Shown here one piece after another: positions 17,691-26,235 of a stretch of 64,000 nt of DNA. The position numbers were made by a program, and so were the translations under genes. Source of the stretch: Bacteroidetes bacterium GWF2_40_14 (GTDB lineage Bacteria > Bacteroidota > Bacteroidia > Bacteroidales > UBA932); contig MEOK01000004.1 of the NCBI GenBank assembly GCA_001769195.1, positions 124,001-188,000 of the forward strand, written 5' to 3'. Under the pieces are notes generated by a model. The model was not told the origin of the DNA. It saw only the letters and a list, made by a program, of their open reading frames with translations, and searched no databases. The number at the start of each line of letters is the position of its first letter. The first letter of the stretch is position 1.

Positions 17691-18512
17691 CTATTTCTTT
17701 AGAGTTATAGTCCAGGTCTTTGTGCCGTTAGACACAGTAGCTTTATTGTCGGCAGTTCCGTCACCGTAATCTATCGTAATTATCTTTCCGTCTCCGAATG
17801 TAGTTGTTGCTATACCCTTGACAATTTCGCCTGGAACAGCTTTGAAAAGCAGTGGTGTGGCCTCTGCAATCTTCTTAGTCTGGGTAGCACTCTTCTCGTT
17901 AGTCAGTGTTACAGTCCCGAATGTCTGGATAGTGTTGTCATCGAGGGTTTTAGGATCACCAAATTTATAAAGGCGAGTCATGCTGGCTACCCTTTGATTA
18001 AATTTTACACCGTCAGGGAAAGTCACTTTAAAATCTTCTGTAATTACAGCCTGCTGAGAATTTGAATCTATCTGTCTAGTTATATTTTTTGTCATCTGAC
18101 CATTATAGAGATAGCCTTCAACTTTAAAATTCTGATACTTTAATTTTTGGTCCGTATTAAGTTTAGTGTTTGCAAAAATGTACGCTACCAGAACACCCGA
18201 TCTGGTTTTTCCGTCTATACCTTTATTTCCGGTTCCAAAATCGACAGTGACTATTCTTACCGATGATGAGTCACGCATAGAAATTGTAACTGTACCAGTC
18301 AGAAACTGTTCTCCCCAGAAACCCTTTGTAACAGGGAAAAACGAAGTCAGTTGCATAATTTCACCTAGTATTCCGTCAGATTCTGCACTTACCTGTTCAA
18401 GGAAGGCATCATGTATGATCAAATCGTTGTTTTCTGCAGGCTGGTCGCTCTTGGTGCAGGAAGATGCAGATATCATAAGTACTGCCGTAACCAAAAAAAG
18501 AACTCGTTTCAT
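17691..18512 (-). CDS. exported lipoprotein of unknown function
   Basis: From ATG 18512 (MKRVLFLVTAVLM) the protein has 273 residues; an upstream in-frame ATG at 18548 would spoil the signal peptide. The lipobox is SASSC at about Cys20. Two similar stretches follow, each with a VDFGTGN or IDYGDGT motif: VRIVTVDFGTGNKGIDGK near residue 95 and KIITIDYGDGTADNKA near 255. This suggests two copies of a beta-rich domain. I do not recognise a named family. It is divergent from the ECF sigma gene at 18.65 kb. Confidence 0.8.
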   Translation of the reverse strand: MKRVLFLVTAVLMISASSCTKSDQPAENNDLIIHDAFLEQVSAESDGILGEIMQLTSFFPVTKGFWGEQFLTGTVTISMRDSSSVRIVTVDFGTGNKGIDGKTRSGVLVAYIFANTKLNTDQKLKYQNFKVEGYLYNGQMTKNITRQIDSNSQQAVITEDFKVTFPDGVKFNQRVASMTRLYKFGDPKTLDDNTIQTFGTVTLTNEKSATQTKKIAEATPLLFKAVPGEIVKGIATTTFGDGKIITIDYGDGTADNKATVSNGTKTWTITLKK

Positions 18513-18651
18513 ATTTTCAATTATTAAAGGTTTATTAAGATTAATCATTTATCTTTAAGAAGCAGATTTGCATAAAAAGTTAAATCAAATGAAAATATTT
18601 TTAACTTTTTTGACTTTTATGCTTCATATATTGAGATAACAACTATTGCCG

Positions 18652-19197
18652 ATGACGGAACCCGAGGACGAGTACATCTTGTCACTGATAAAGGAGGATA
18701 ATACTAAAGAGAAAGGGTTAGCCCTGCTGATAAACAAATATAAAGAGAGAATCTACTGGCATATAAGAAGATTGGTAGTAAGCCATGAAGACGCCCAGGA
18801 TGTAATGCAGGAGACTTTTTTAAATGTTTACAGGTTTATTGACACATTTGGACAGGAGAGCAAGCTTTACACCTGGCTGTACAGGATTGCGACAAATGAG
18901 TGCATAAAGTTATTCAGAAAGCGAAAACATATTTTTACATCTTATGATGAGATAAGTGAACAGTTGATAAACAAATTATATTATAATACTGTAGATGAGG
19001 GAGATAAAATAATTGTGACGTTTCAGGAAGCTATTCTTAGATTGCCGGAAAAGCAGAGGTTGGTGTTTAATTTAAGGTACTATGATGAACTGAGTTACGA
19101 TGAAATTTCAAGAATCCTAAGCATAAGTACAAGTTCGGCAAAAACAAATTATCATTATGCTGCAGAGAAAGTTAAAGAGTTTATGTTAAATAGTTAG
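18652..19197 (+). CDS. ECF RNA polymerase sigma factor
   Basis: The 181 residues from ATG 18652 contain region 2 (EDAQDVMQETFLNVYRFI, then YTWLYRIATNECIKLFRKRK) and region 4 (RLPEKQRLVFNLRYYDELSY, with helix-turn-helix EISRILSISTSSAKTNYHYA). A TTG at 18646 is an alternative start two codons earlier. It heads a trio with a small single-helix membrane protein and an exported helical protein. That layout fits a sigma, anti-sigma and envelope-stress sensor set. The sigma factor may autoregulate; no promoter was identified with confidence. Confidence 0.9.
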   Translation: MTEPEDEYILSLIKEDNTKEKGLALLINKYKERIYWHIRRLVVSHEDAQDVMQETFLNVYRFIDTFGQESKLYTWLYRIATNECIKLFRKRKHIFTSYDEISEQLINKLYYNTVDEGDKIIVTFQEAILRLPEKQRLVFNLRYYDELSYDEISRILSISTSSAKTNYHYAAEKVKEFMLNS

Positions 19198-19204
19198 AAA
19201 ATAA

Positions 19205-19564
19205 ATGAATAAAGAATTTGATTTCAATAAAGTAGGAAAGAAAATGCCCTACAAAATTCCCGGGACGTTTCTGGAAGGGTTCTCCGTTAACAGCGTAAGT
19301 AAGATAAAAAAAGAAAAAAGGGGAAGACACATCAGAATGCATTTGTGGAAAATTTCGTTTGCCGCAGCATCTGTTGTACTTATCCTTATTACGGGCATAT
19401 TCCTGAAGAAGGGAAGTGAGGCGCCAGTAATTAATTTCAATGACACAATTAAGAACGCAACTATTTCAGAAAGTACAGAAGTCGAAAGAATAATAAGAGA
19501 ACTCTCAGATGATGAGTTGACTCTTATCTCTTTGATGCTTGATTCCGATATGTTTAACGAATAA
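19205..19564 (+). CDS. probable anti-sigma factor-like membrane protein
   Basis: This 119-residue protein starts 7 bases after the sigma gene. A basic N-terminal cytosolic part (KIKKEKRGRHIRMHLWK) is followed by one membrane helix (about 49-66, ISFAAASVVLILITGIFL) and an acidic extracytoplasmic tail ending in ELSDDELTLISLMLDSDMF. No zinc-binding HxxxCxxC motif is present. Size, topology and position match small anti-sigma factors; no sequence family was recognised, so the role is inferred from context. Confidence 0.7.
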   Translation: MNKEFDFNKVGKKMPYKIPGTFLEGFSVNSVSKIKKEKRGRHIRMHLWKISFAAASVVLILITGIFLKKGSEAPVINFNDTIKNATISESTEVERIIRELSDDELTLISLMLDSDMFNE

Positions 19565-19575
19565 ATAAATATGAT

Positions 19576-20034
19576 ATGAAGACAATTTTCAGAAGCATGG
19601 TTTTGTTTTTACTGATGGCCTCTGTTGTAAAGCTTGATGCTCAGGAGATAAAGAATTTTCCCAGAGTAAGAATGCTTCTCATGGAGACTCAGCTGGCAGA
19701 AATCAAAAAGAATATAGTTATCGACAACAGGAACATACAGAAATTTGACCAGATATACAGAGATTATATTTTGGAAATAGCAGAGCTTAACTCCAGATAC
19801 AAGGGATTAGTTTCTATGGAGGCAAATCTGGGAAACATGTCTGATCCTGAAATTGAGGACAACTTTGTAAGACAGACAGAAAAGACGAAAAGACTTCTCA
19901 TTGTGAGAGAAAAATACTTTTACGAGTTTAAAATGGTAATGAAACCCGGAGAGATCATCAAGATGTACAGGATTGAGCGGGAAATTGTGAAAAAGGTACA
20001 GCAGGAGATGAAAAACAGGGCGAAAACCAGGTAG
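19576..20034 (+). CDS. exported helical protein, Spy/CpxP-like in layout
   Basis: A 152-residue protein with a signal peptide ending VVKLDAQE (cleavage near residue 23). The remainder is almost entirely charged helix (for example QIYRDYILEIAELNSRYKGL and YRIEREIVKKVQQEMKN), like the Bacteroidota periplasmic proteins that follow ECF sigma/anti-sigma pairs. Homology to Spy or CpxP is suggested by size and helical content only. The gene follows the anti-sigma-like gene by 11 bases and probably belongs to the same transcript. Confidence 0.7.
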   Translation: MKTIFRSMVLFLLMASVVKLDAQEIKNFPRVRMLLMETQLAEIKKNIVIDNRNIQKFDQIYRDYILEIAELNSRYKGLVSMEANLGNMSDPEIEDNFVRQTEKTKRLLIVREKYFYEFKMVMKPGEIIKMYRIEREIVKKVQQEMKNRAKTR

Positions 20035-20089
20035 AGGAATTTGTTCAGGAGATGAACACCATTTTTTCATATATTTGTCAAAACAATGT

Positions 20090-22024
20090 ATGGAAATATC
20101 TGGATTACTGAACAAGAGAACAGGTATAATAATATCAGGATCTGTCATATTGATTCTTTTGCTGTTTCTGCTGCTTAGAGGACCGGTATTGAGGATATAT
20201 GTAGCCCATAAAACCAAAGAAGCAGAAGCGCGATATTCTCTGGTGGTCAGTTATGATAAACTTAAAATGTCAGGACTGGCAGGTATCAAAATCACCGGTC
20301 TGAGAATATGGCCCAGCAATGGAGACACACTTTTTTCTGCGGATTACATAAGAATGGAAATGAATCCGTTGAAGCTTCTTTTTCTTACTCCCGATCTCAG
20401 AAGGCTTGATGCAGACAATATCAAAATCAACTTTGTTAAAATTGACTCACTTTCCAACTTTGATTTTCTTTTTAAAACAGGGAACAAGCCTGTATCAGCT
20501 TCCCGAGGCAGTCAAACGGTAGTTGGTCGGTTTAACTATGCCAGAAATACCAACAATCTGCTCTCTCTGGTTTTGGGGGCATTGCCGGCAAATGCAAATA
20601 TCAGCAGACTGAATATTGGCTATCGTAACGAACCCTACAGCCTCTCAATTGATGTACCTGAACTTAAGGTGCAAGATGACGCATTCAATACAGTAATCAC
20701 ATCTGTTGATGATGGCTTGATAACGGTACTTTCTGCCGAAGGGATATTGGATGATTCTGAGAGAAAAATTACAGCACGTCTGTTTGCAAGAGACGGCGCC
20801 AAGGTTTCTGTACCATTCCTTGACTTTAAATGGGGAGCCGAGGTTCAGTTTGACACCCTTGCTTTTGAACTATCCGCCTCATCAAGAAAGAGTGACAAGA
20901 TTACCCTGACAGGAAAAGCTATGGCAAAAGGAATTTCTGTGTTCCACGAAAGAATATCTCCGGTAAATGTAATTCTCGAAAAGGGAGAGTTTGACTATAA
21001 AATAAACATAGGCAGAAACTATCTGGAACTAGACTCTAGCTCAACTGCAATCATTAACAATTTTTCATTCTCACCCTATTTACGGACAGAAAAAAATATG
21101 GAATGGAAAATTGTCGCCTCGGTTAATAAGAATGATTTTGAGGCTGATGAATTATTCTCATCCCTTCCCAAAGGGCTGTTTTATAATCTGGAGGGAATCA
21201 GGACAGAGGGTAGACTTAATTATCATTTCTATCTTAATCTGGATTTTTCCAGGATTGACAGTCTTAAACTGGAATCATCGCTTGTGCCGGAGAAATTCAG
21301 AATTATCAGTTCCGGCAAAACCGATCTTAGAAAAATGAACTCCGACTTTGAGTATTCGGCCTGCGAAAACGGATATCCTGTCAGGAGCTTTATTGTGGGC
21401 CCTGTAAACAGCAATTTCAGGACATTGGACAGGATTTCGCCTTATCTTCAGATGGCTGTCCTGCAGTCCGAAGATGGAGGATTTTTCTACCATGATGGAT
21501 TTTTGATGGAGAGTCTTCGAGAAGCACTGGCAGAGGATATTAAAGAGAGAAAATTCAGAAGGGGCGGGAGTACAATAAGCATGCAGCTTGTTAAAAATGT
21601 ATTTCTCAGCAGAAACAAGACCCTTGCCAGGAAGTTTGAAGAGGTTATGATCGTCTGGCTCATAGAGACCAACCGGTTGAGCAGCAAGGAGAGGATGTTT
21701 GAGGTATATATGAATATAATAGAGTGGGGTCCTATGGTTTACGGGGCAAATGAAGCTGCTCGTTTCTATTTTGACAAGGATGTAAAAGATATCAATATTA
21801 ATGAAGCAATATTTCTTGCAAGCATAATTCCATCACCTAAACGCTCCCTTAATTCCTTTACAGCCGATTTTCAACTGAAGCCCGGAATGGAAGGTTATTA
21901 CAAACTCCTGGCGCAAAGATTAAGGATAAAGGGATTGATATCTGAACAGGAGGAGGCCGGAATCAAACCGGAGGTAAAGCTAGCAGGTGAGGCAAAGAGG
22001 CAGATTCAAAGCAGAGAAAAGTAG
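20090..22024 (+). CDS. AsmA-like / peptidoglycan glycosyltransferase (GT51) fusion
   Basis: From ATG 20090 the protein has 644 residues: one N-terminal membrane helix (about 13-31), about 400 residues of AsmA-like beta-rich sequence and a C-terminal GT51 domain. GT51 motifs are present: LQSEDGGFFYHDGF (first catalytic Glu near residue 460), RRGGSTISMQLVKNVFLS, and EVYMNIIEWGPMVYGANEAA (second Glu). No transpeptidase domain follows, so it would polymerise glycan chains or act on related lipid-linked glycans. A TTG at 20075 is an alternative start. Confidence 0.85.
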   Translation: MEISGLLNKRTGIIISGSVILILLLFLLLRGPVLRIYVAHKTKEAEARYSLVVSYDKLKMSGLAGIKITGLRIWPSNGDTLFSADYIRMEMNPLKLLFLTPDLRRLDADNIKINFVKIDSLSNFDFLFKTGNKPVSASRGSQTVVGRFNYARNTNNLLSLVLGALPANANISRLNIGYRNEPYSLSIDVPELKVQDDAFNTVITSVDDGLITVLSAEGILDDSERKITARLFARDGAKVSVPFLDFKWGAEVQFDTLAFELSASSRKSDKITLTGKAMAKGISVFHERISPVNVILEKGEFDYKINIGRNYLELDSSSTAIINNFSFSPYLRTEKNMEWKIVASVNKNDFEADELFSSLPKGLFYNLEGIRTEGRLNYHFYLNLDFSRIDSLKLESSLVPEKFRIISSGKTDLRKMNSDFEYSACENGYPVRSFIVGPVNSNFRTLDRISPYLQMAVLQSEDGGFFYHDGFLMESLREALAEDIKERKFRRGGSTISMQLVKNVFLSRNKTLARKFEEVMIVWLIETNRLSSKERMFEVYMNIIEWGPMVYGANEAARFYFDKDVKDININEAIFLASIIPSPKRSLNSFTADFQLKPGMEGYYKLLAQRLRIKGLISEQEEAGIKPEVKLAGEAKRQIQSREK

Positions 22025-22030
22025 ATAAAA

Positions 22031-23104
22031 CTAATTCTTAGTAGATAATTTCATCTCTGCCATTAGAGTCTTTATTGTCTCTTTAACGCTGATTATCTTT
22101 TCTGCCCTGAATGCATTGCTTCCGGCAAAAGCATAGCCTTTGTTGAAGTTTCCCTTGAATGCATTATACAGAGCTATAATTATACAATATGGACTCTTTG
22201 TGTAATCACATGTACGGATGCAATGGAACGGGCAGCTTTTTGGTTTTTCAGTTCCCTCTTTGACCCTCTCTATGAACTTGCTTAATATTGCCCTTCCTGG
22301 CATTCCAACAGGACTTTTGATTATCTCAATATCAGACTCTTTGGCGTTTATGTAGGTCTCCTTGAAGGCAAGAGAGGCATCGCATTCGGTTGTTGTGACA
22401 AATTTTGTTCCTATCTGAACAGCAGAGGCACCAAGGTCGAGAATCTTTCTCATCTCTTCGCCATTGTAGATGCCGCCTCCTGCAATTATCGGAATTTTGC
22501 AATTATTCTGCTCTTCAACAATCTTTATGTTTTTAACAAGATCTGGCAGCAGCTCCTCGAGTGAATAGTTGTTGTCAGATATCTGATCTTCCTTATAACC
22601 AAGATGCCCCCCTGCTTTTGGCCCTTCAAGGACAATGGCATCAGGCACATAGTTATAGTTTTTTATCCACTTTTCGCAAATAATCAGAGCAGCCCTTGTA
22701 GAAGATACAATAGGAACAAGCTTGGTAATGCTGTCCTTCTGCAGGTAAGAGGGAAGATCCAGTGGAAGTCCGGCACCTGCAAAAATAATATCTGCTTTGC
22801 TTGAAATGGAAGTTTTAACCATGTCGGCAAAATTTGTAAGTGCAACCATAATGTTTACACCTATCACGCCTTTAGCAAGTTCCCTTGCTTTTCTCAACTC
22901 CTCTTTTAACCCGAATATAGAAGCCTCGTTATAATTACCAGACGAATTCTTATACAACAGGCCTATACCGGCACATGAAATCACACCAACGCCACCCTCG
23001 TTTGCAACAGCCGAAGCCAGACCCGATAAGGAGATACCTACACCCATTCCTCCTTGCACAATTGGAACAGTAAGCTTTAGGTTACCAATAGAAAAATTAC
23101 TCAT
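22031..23104 (-). CDS. nitronate monooxygenase-like FMN enzyme (NPD/FabK fold)
   Basis: The 357 residues form a TIM-barrel flavoprotein: FMN-binding PIVQGGMGVGISLSGLASAV near the N-terminus, DAIVLEGPKAGGHLGY in the middle and IPIIAGGGIYNGEEMRKILD then AVQIGTKFVTTTECDAS. This matches the nitronate monooxygenase/2-nitropropane dioxygenase superfamily, which also includes FabK enoyl-ACP reductases. The C-terminal Cys-rich extension (CPFHCIRTCDYTKSPYC) is common in anaerobe members. Substrate is uncertain. ATG 23104 was chosen over a TTG one codon upstream. The 3' end is 7 bases from the convergent transglycosylase gene. Confidence 0.85.
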   Translation of the reverse strand: MSNFSIGNLKLTVPIVQGGMGVGISLSGLASAVANEGGVGVISCAGIGLLYKNSSGNYNEASIFGLKEELRKARELAKGVIGVNIMVALTNFADMVKTSISSKADIIFAGAGLPLDLPSYLQKDSITKLVPIVSSTRAALIICEKWIKNYNYVPDAIVLEGPKAGGHLGYKEDQISDNNYSLEELLPDLVKNIKIVEEQNNCKIPIIAGGGIYNGEEMRKILDLGASAVQIGTKFVTTTECDASLAFKETYINAKESDIEIIKSPVGMPGRAILSKFIERVKEGTEKPKSCPFHCIRTCDYTKSPYCIIIALYNAFKGNFNKGYAFAGSNAFRAEKIISVKETIKTLMAEMKLSTKN

Positions 23105-23257
23105 CAATTCTTTTTTGTCCGCAAGATAGTTATAATGGGTTATAAAATATGGATATTGTCTGGTAAAATTTAATCTGACCTGTAAATTTCTATCAATGTG
23201 TATTTAAGGGAATATAGATAATTACACTATACATAAAGAAGACAGAGTAATTATATT

Positions 23258-23265
23258 TATCTTTG
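23258..23265 (+). promoter_or_regulatory. putative -7 box of the creatininase-family gene
   Basis: TATCTTTG matches TAnnTTTG and lies 25 bases upstream of the ATG at 23290. No clear -33 TTTG is seen. Confidence 0.45.
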
Positions 23266-23289
23266 ATAATAATTCAATAATAAACAACT

Positions 23290-24177
23290 ATGAATGTGAA
23301 AAAATTACTTACACTACTTGCTTTTTTTGTTGTGACATTTGCCGTAAACGGACAAGCAAGACAATCACCTGGTGAATCGGTGAAACTGTCGGTAAGCTGG
23401 GAAGAGCTTACTGCTCCTGATTTCTCACAGGCTCTATCTCTTTCAGAAAGAGTATGCATAATCCCTATGGGTGTAATTGAAAAGCATGGTAATCATCTTC
23501 CTCTTGGAACCGATGTGTTCACTTCAAGAGAAATCAGTAAAAGGGCAGCTTCTAAGGAGTATTGTGTTGTGTTTCCGTTCTATTTTGCAGGCCAGATATT
23601 CGAAGCCATGCACCAACCCGGGACAATAGCATACAGTCAGGAACTCTTATACAAGATTCTGGATGAAACATGTCAGGAGATTTCCAGAAACGGATTCAAG
23701 AAGATACTAATTGTAAACGGTCATGGAGGAAACAACAATTTTGTGACATATTTTTGCCAGACACAACTGGCTAAGCAAAGGGACTATGCCGTATACATCT
23801 TTACTCCGGAGGTTGACAAGGATACCCAGAAGAAGATTGCTTCTATACGTAAAACAACCACTGGAGGGCATGCCGACGAAGCAGAGTCAAGTGTAATGAT
23901 ATTCTTCAGTCCAGAACTTGTAAAGATTGATCAGGCCCAGACCCAGAGCGGGGAGGACCAAATGCGTCTCAAACTCAGTAATGCATACACTCCAATCTGG
24001 TGGTATGCAAAATATCCGAATCATTATGCCGGTGATGCCAGAGATGCCAACTCTGCATTGGGAGAAGTAATTGTGAATCAGAAGGTACAACAGTTATCGG
24101 AAGTCATCAGGGCCATAAAGACCGACAAAGAGACGCTTAGGTTGCAAAACGAATTCTATAAGGAGTGTGTGAATTGA
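23290..24177 (+). CDS. exported creatininase-family amidohydrolase
   Basis: The 295-residue protein has a signal peptide ending VNGQARQ (about residue 22). The creatininase fold motifs are PMGVIEKHGNHLPLGTD (metal ligands Glu64, His66, Asp75), VNGHGGNNN (His145) and GGHADEAESS (further His and Glu ligands near 198-202). Family enzymes hydrolyse cyclic or linear amides with two metal ions. Most are cytosolic, so the export signal is notable. The substrate is unknown; creatinine is only one possibility. Confidence 0.87.
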   Translation: MNVKKLLTLLAFFVVTFAVNGQARQSPGESVKLSVSWEELTAPDFSQALSLSERVCIIPMGVIEKHGNHLPLGTDVFTSREISKRAASKEYCVVFPFYFAGQIFEAMHQPGTIAYSQELLYKILDETCQEISRNGFKKILIVNGHGGNNNFVTYFCQTQLAKQRDYAVYIFTPEVDKDTQKKIASIRKTTTGGHADEAESSVMIFFSPELVKIDQAQTQSGEDQMRLKLSNAYTPIWWYAKYPNHYAGDARDANSALGEVIVNQKVQQLSEVIRAIKTDKETLRLQNEFYKECVN

Positions 24178-24183
24178 TTTATA

Positions 24184-24191
24184 TATCTTTG
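24184..24191 (+). promoter_or_regulatory. putative -7 box of the TPR-HTH regulator gene
   Basis: TATCTTTG matches TAnnTTTG and lies 33 bases upstream of the ATG at 24224. No TTTG at -33 is evident. Confidence 0.4.
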
Positions 24192-24223
24192 TCTATCTTT
24201 ATCTCGTTGTAAATATTTTTCGT

Positions 24224-25909
24224 ATGAAATTATCAGGAGGCTGGCTTTTAAACAGTACTTTAGTTTTTGCTTTGGCAGCATTGCTCTTTTCATGTAAGTC
24301 CATCATGAATGAACAACAAAACATGAAGGAGAAGCTGGAAGCATTGGATAGTATCATTAGAGATAATCCAAAAGTTGCTATTGACAGCCTTGAAAAAATA
24401 AATAAAAAGAGACTATCTAAAAGCAATACAGCTTATTACAGCCTTTTGACAACAATTGCCAGACAAAAAAATTATGAAAGTTTCAAGAATGACTCTGTAA
24501 TTTCTGAAGCGGTCAATTGGTACAGAGGCGTTAAGGATTACCGTAATTATTGCAGGTCATTACTATACAAAGGAATAGTAATCTATAACATTAGTCAGGC
24601 CGATTCTTCTGCATATATGTTCGTGAAACAGGCCGAGGAGACATATATCTCCAGGGGAATTGATGATAAAGCCCTGGAAAGCACCATATACCTTTACCTT
24701 GGAAGAATAAGCAGCTTAAAGGAAAAGTACTCAGACGCCGAAAGCTATTTCAGGAAATGCATGGATATAAGTAAAGAGATAGACTATCTGGAAAATTTAC
24801 AAAATGCGAGAATAGACCTTTTCTGGACATTTCTTTCTCAAAAAAGATACTCAGATGCGCTTTCAAACATAATTGTATTTGCGGACGAAGATACGCTGTC
24901 TCCGCACATACAATATAAATTTTATAACGCTCTGGCAGGTTACTATTCGTCGAAACAAGATTTCAGAATCTCAACAGAATATGTGAAGAAGATGCTTGCC
25001 ATGAAGTGTACCGATAACCTGGAGATTAACTACCCCAAGCTCTATCATTCACTTGCCAATTTTTACATAAAATACAACCGGCCAGATAGCGCTCTTTTCT
25101 ATGGCAAACTCGCTGTGAAGACCCTTAAAAAGGCAAATGCCGATAATCATTTCTATTACAGATATCTGGCAGATCTTTACTCTCAGAGAGGCGAGTACAA
25201 ACAAGCCTTCGAAAACTGCCGCCTGGCCTATCTTTCTTACATTTCGGTTTACTCTAAGATTTCACAAAACAGATATATGGAGATCGAAAAGAGATATGAC
25301 CTTTCTCAAAAAGAGGCTCAACTGAGGAAGTCGGAGGCAGACAAGACATTTCTCTTTAGTGTGGTAATATCATTATCGCTACTGGTGGTGCTCACGATTC
25401 TTTTCTTTAGTAAATTTGTAAACAAGTATAACCGAAAGCGTGAGAGTTCGGAGGAGAAATTCTGTACAGCTGAAAATGAGTTGAAACGTTCATGGTTTAT
25501 CAATGAAGTACAGAAAATATCTGCAGATCTTTTGCCAAGGTTCATAGAAGATGTGAACAGGCAGGCAACCCGGAGCAGAAAACACTCAAAAGAGATCTCC
25601 GATGAACTTAATAAATCAATTGAAGATGTAAAATCATCGGCCAGAAACAAACTTACTGCAATTGTCCGTAACGAGACATTTATGACCCTTAATCCAAGTC
25701 TTAAGTACCTGCAGGATCTGTCCGACCTGGAGAAAACAATTGTTACATTAATAGAATACGGTTACACTACCCAGGATATGGCAGACCTTCTTAATACATC
25801 CACATCCAACATCAGGGCAACCAAAACAAAAATCAGAGACAAGATTTCAGCTTTGGAAAACCTCTCAAATGACACTAAAACGGCATTGAAAATCTTCGAA
25901 AAAGAGTGA
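24224..25909 (+). CDS. TPR lipoprotein-like membrane regulator with C-terminal LuxR-type HTH
   Basis: The 561 residues show an export signal with potential lipobox LLFSC (Cys24). Tetratricopeptide repeats fill about residues 60-350 (for example YLYLGRISSLKEKYSDAESY). One membrane helix lies at about 375-398, followed by a coiled-coil linker. A C-terminal helix-turn-helix (about 500-561) reads DLEKTIVTLIEYGYTTQDMA then DLLNTSTSNIRATKTKIRDK. This is a known Bacteroidota one-component layout in which periplasmic TPRs sense a ligand and the cytoplasmic HTH acts on DNA. A similar gene occurs at 47.5 kb. Target genes are unknown. Confidence 0.85.
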   Translation: MKLSGGWLLNSTLVFALAALLFSCKSIMNEQQNMKEKLEALDSIIRDNPKVAIDSLEKINKKRLSKSNTAYYSLLTTIARQKNYESFKNDSVISEAVNWYRGVKDYRNYCRSLLYKGIVIYNISQADSSAYMFVKQAEETYISRGIDDKALESTIYLYLGRISSLKEKYSDAESYFRKCMDISKEIDYLENLQNARIDLFWTFLSQKRYSDALSNIIVFADEDTLSPHIQYKFYNALAGYYSSKQDFRISTEYVKKMLAMKCTDNLEINYPKLYHSLANFYIKYNRPDSALFYGKLAVKTLKKANADNHFYYRYLADLYSQRGEYKQAFENCRLAYLSYISVYSKISQNRYMEIEKRYDLSQKEAQLRKSEADKTFLFSVVISLSLLVVLTILFFSKFVNKYNRKRESSEEKFCTAENELKRSWFINEVQKISADLLPRFIEDVNRQATRSRKHSKEISDELNKSIEDVKSSARNKLTAIVRNETFMTLNPSLKYLQDLSDLEKTIVTLIEYGYTTQDMADLLNTSTSNIRATKTKIRDKISALENLSNDTKTALKIFEKE

Positions 25910-25924
25910 TTCTAAAATACTCAA

Positions 25925-26008
25925 GCGCAACTTTGCGCTGCATTGGCTTTTAGATGTTATTGATTAATAGATTAATAAGTAGGCATTTGGCGCAACTTTG
26001 CGCTGCAT
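25925..26008. repeat. two direct copies of a 19-base palindromic unit
   Basis: GCGCAACTTTGCGCTGCAT occurs at 25925-25943 and again at 25990-26008, 65 bases apart. Each copy contains the short inverted repeat GCGCAA/TTGCGC. They lie in the 326-base gene-free stretch 25910-26235 after the regulator gene. That stretch also has a GCCGGG/CCCGGC hairpin near 26090-26131 and the terminator at 26180, and no gene. Function is unknown. Confidence 0.6.
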
Positions 26009-26179
26009 CCGTATTTCTCCTTTGCAATATTGATATTAGAAACTAAATTTGGGCAAGATCTAGTTCTTACAAACGGTACCCGCCGGGGATTGGCTTTGAG
26101 TTAGCCCGGCACTTTTGTCAGAGTCCTTGCAACGGGATTTATATTTATTAGGGTAGTTATAAATAGAAAAGGGGCCGTT

Positions 26180-26221
26180 AATGGTCACATGAAATAACCA
26201 CGAATGTTTCATGTGACCATT
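26180..26221. terminator. bidirectional terminator between convergent genes
   Basis: AATGGTCACATGAAA (26180-26194) pairs perfectly with 26207-26221 around a 12-base loop. Short T-rich runs lie on both sides (GTTGTTTTA on the plus strand, CCCCTTTT on the minus strand). It sits between the end of the regulator gene and the 3' end of the hexosaminidase gene, so it can serve both. Confidence 0.7.
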
Positions 26222-26235
26222 GTTGTTTTATTCCT

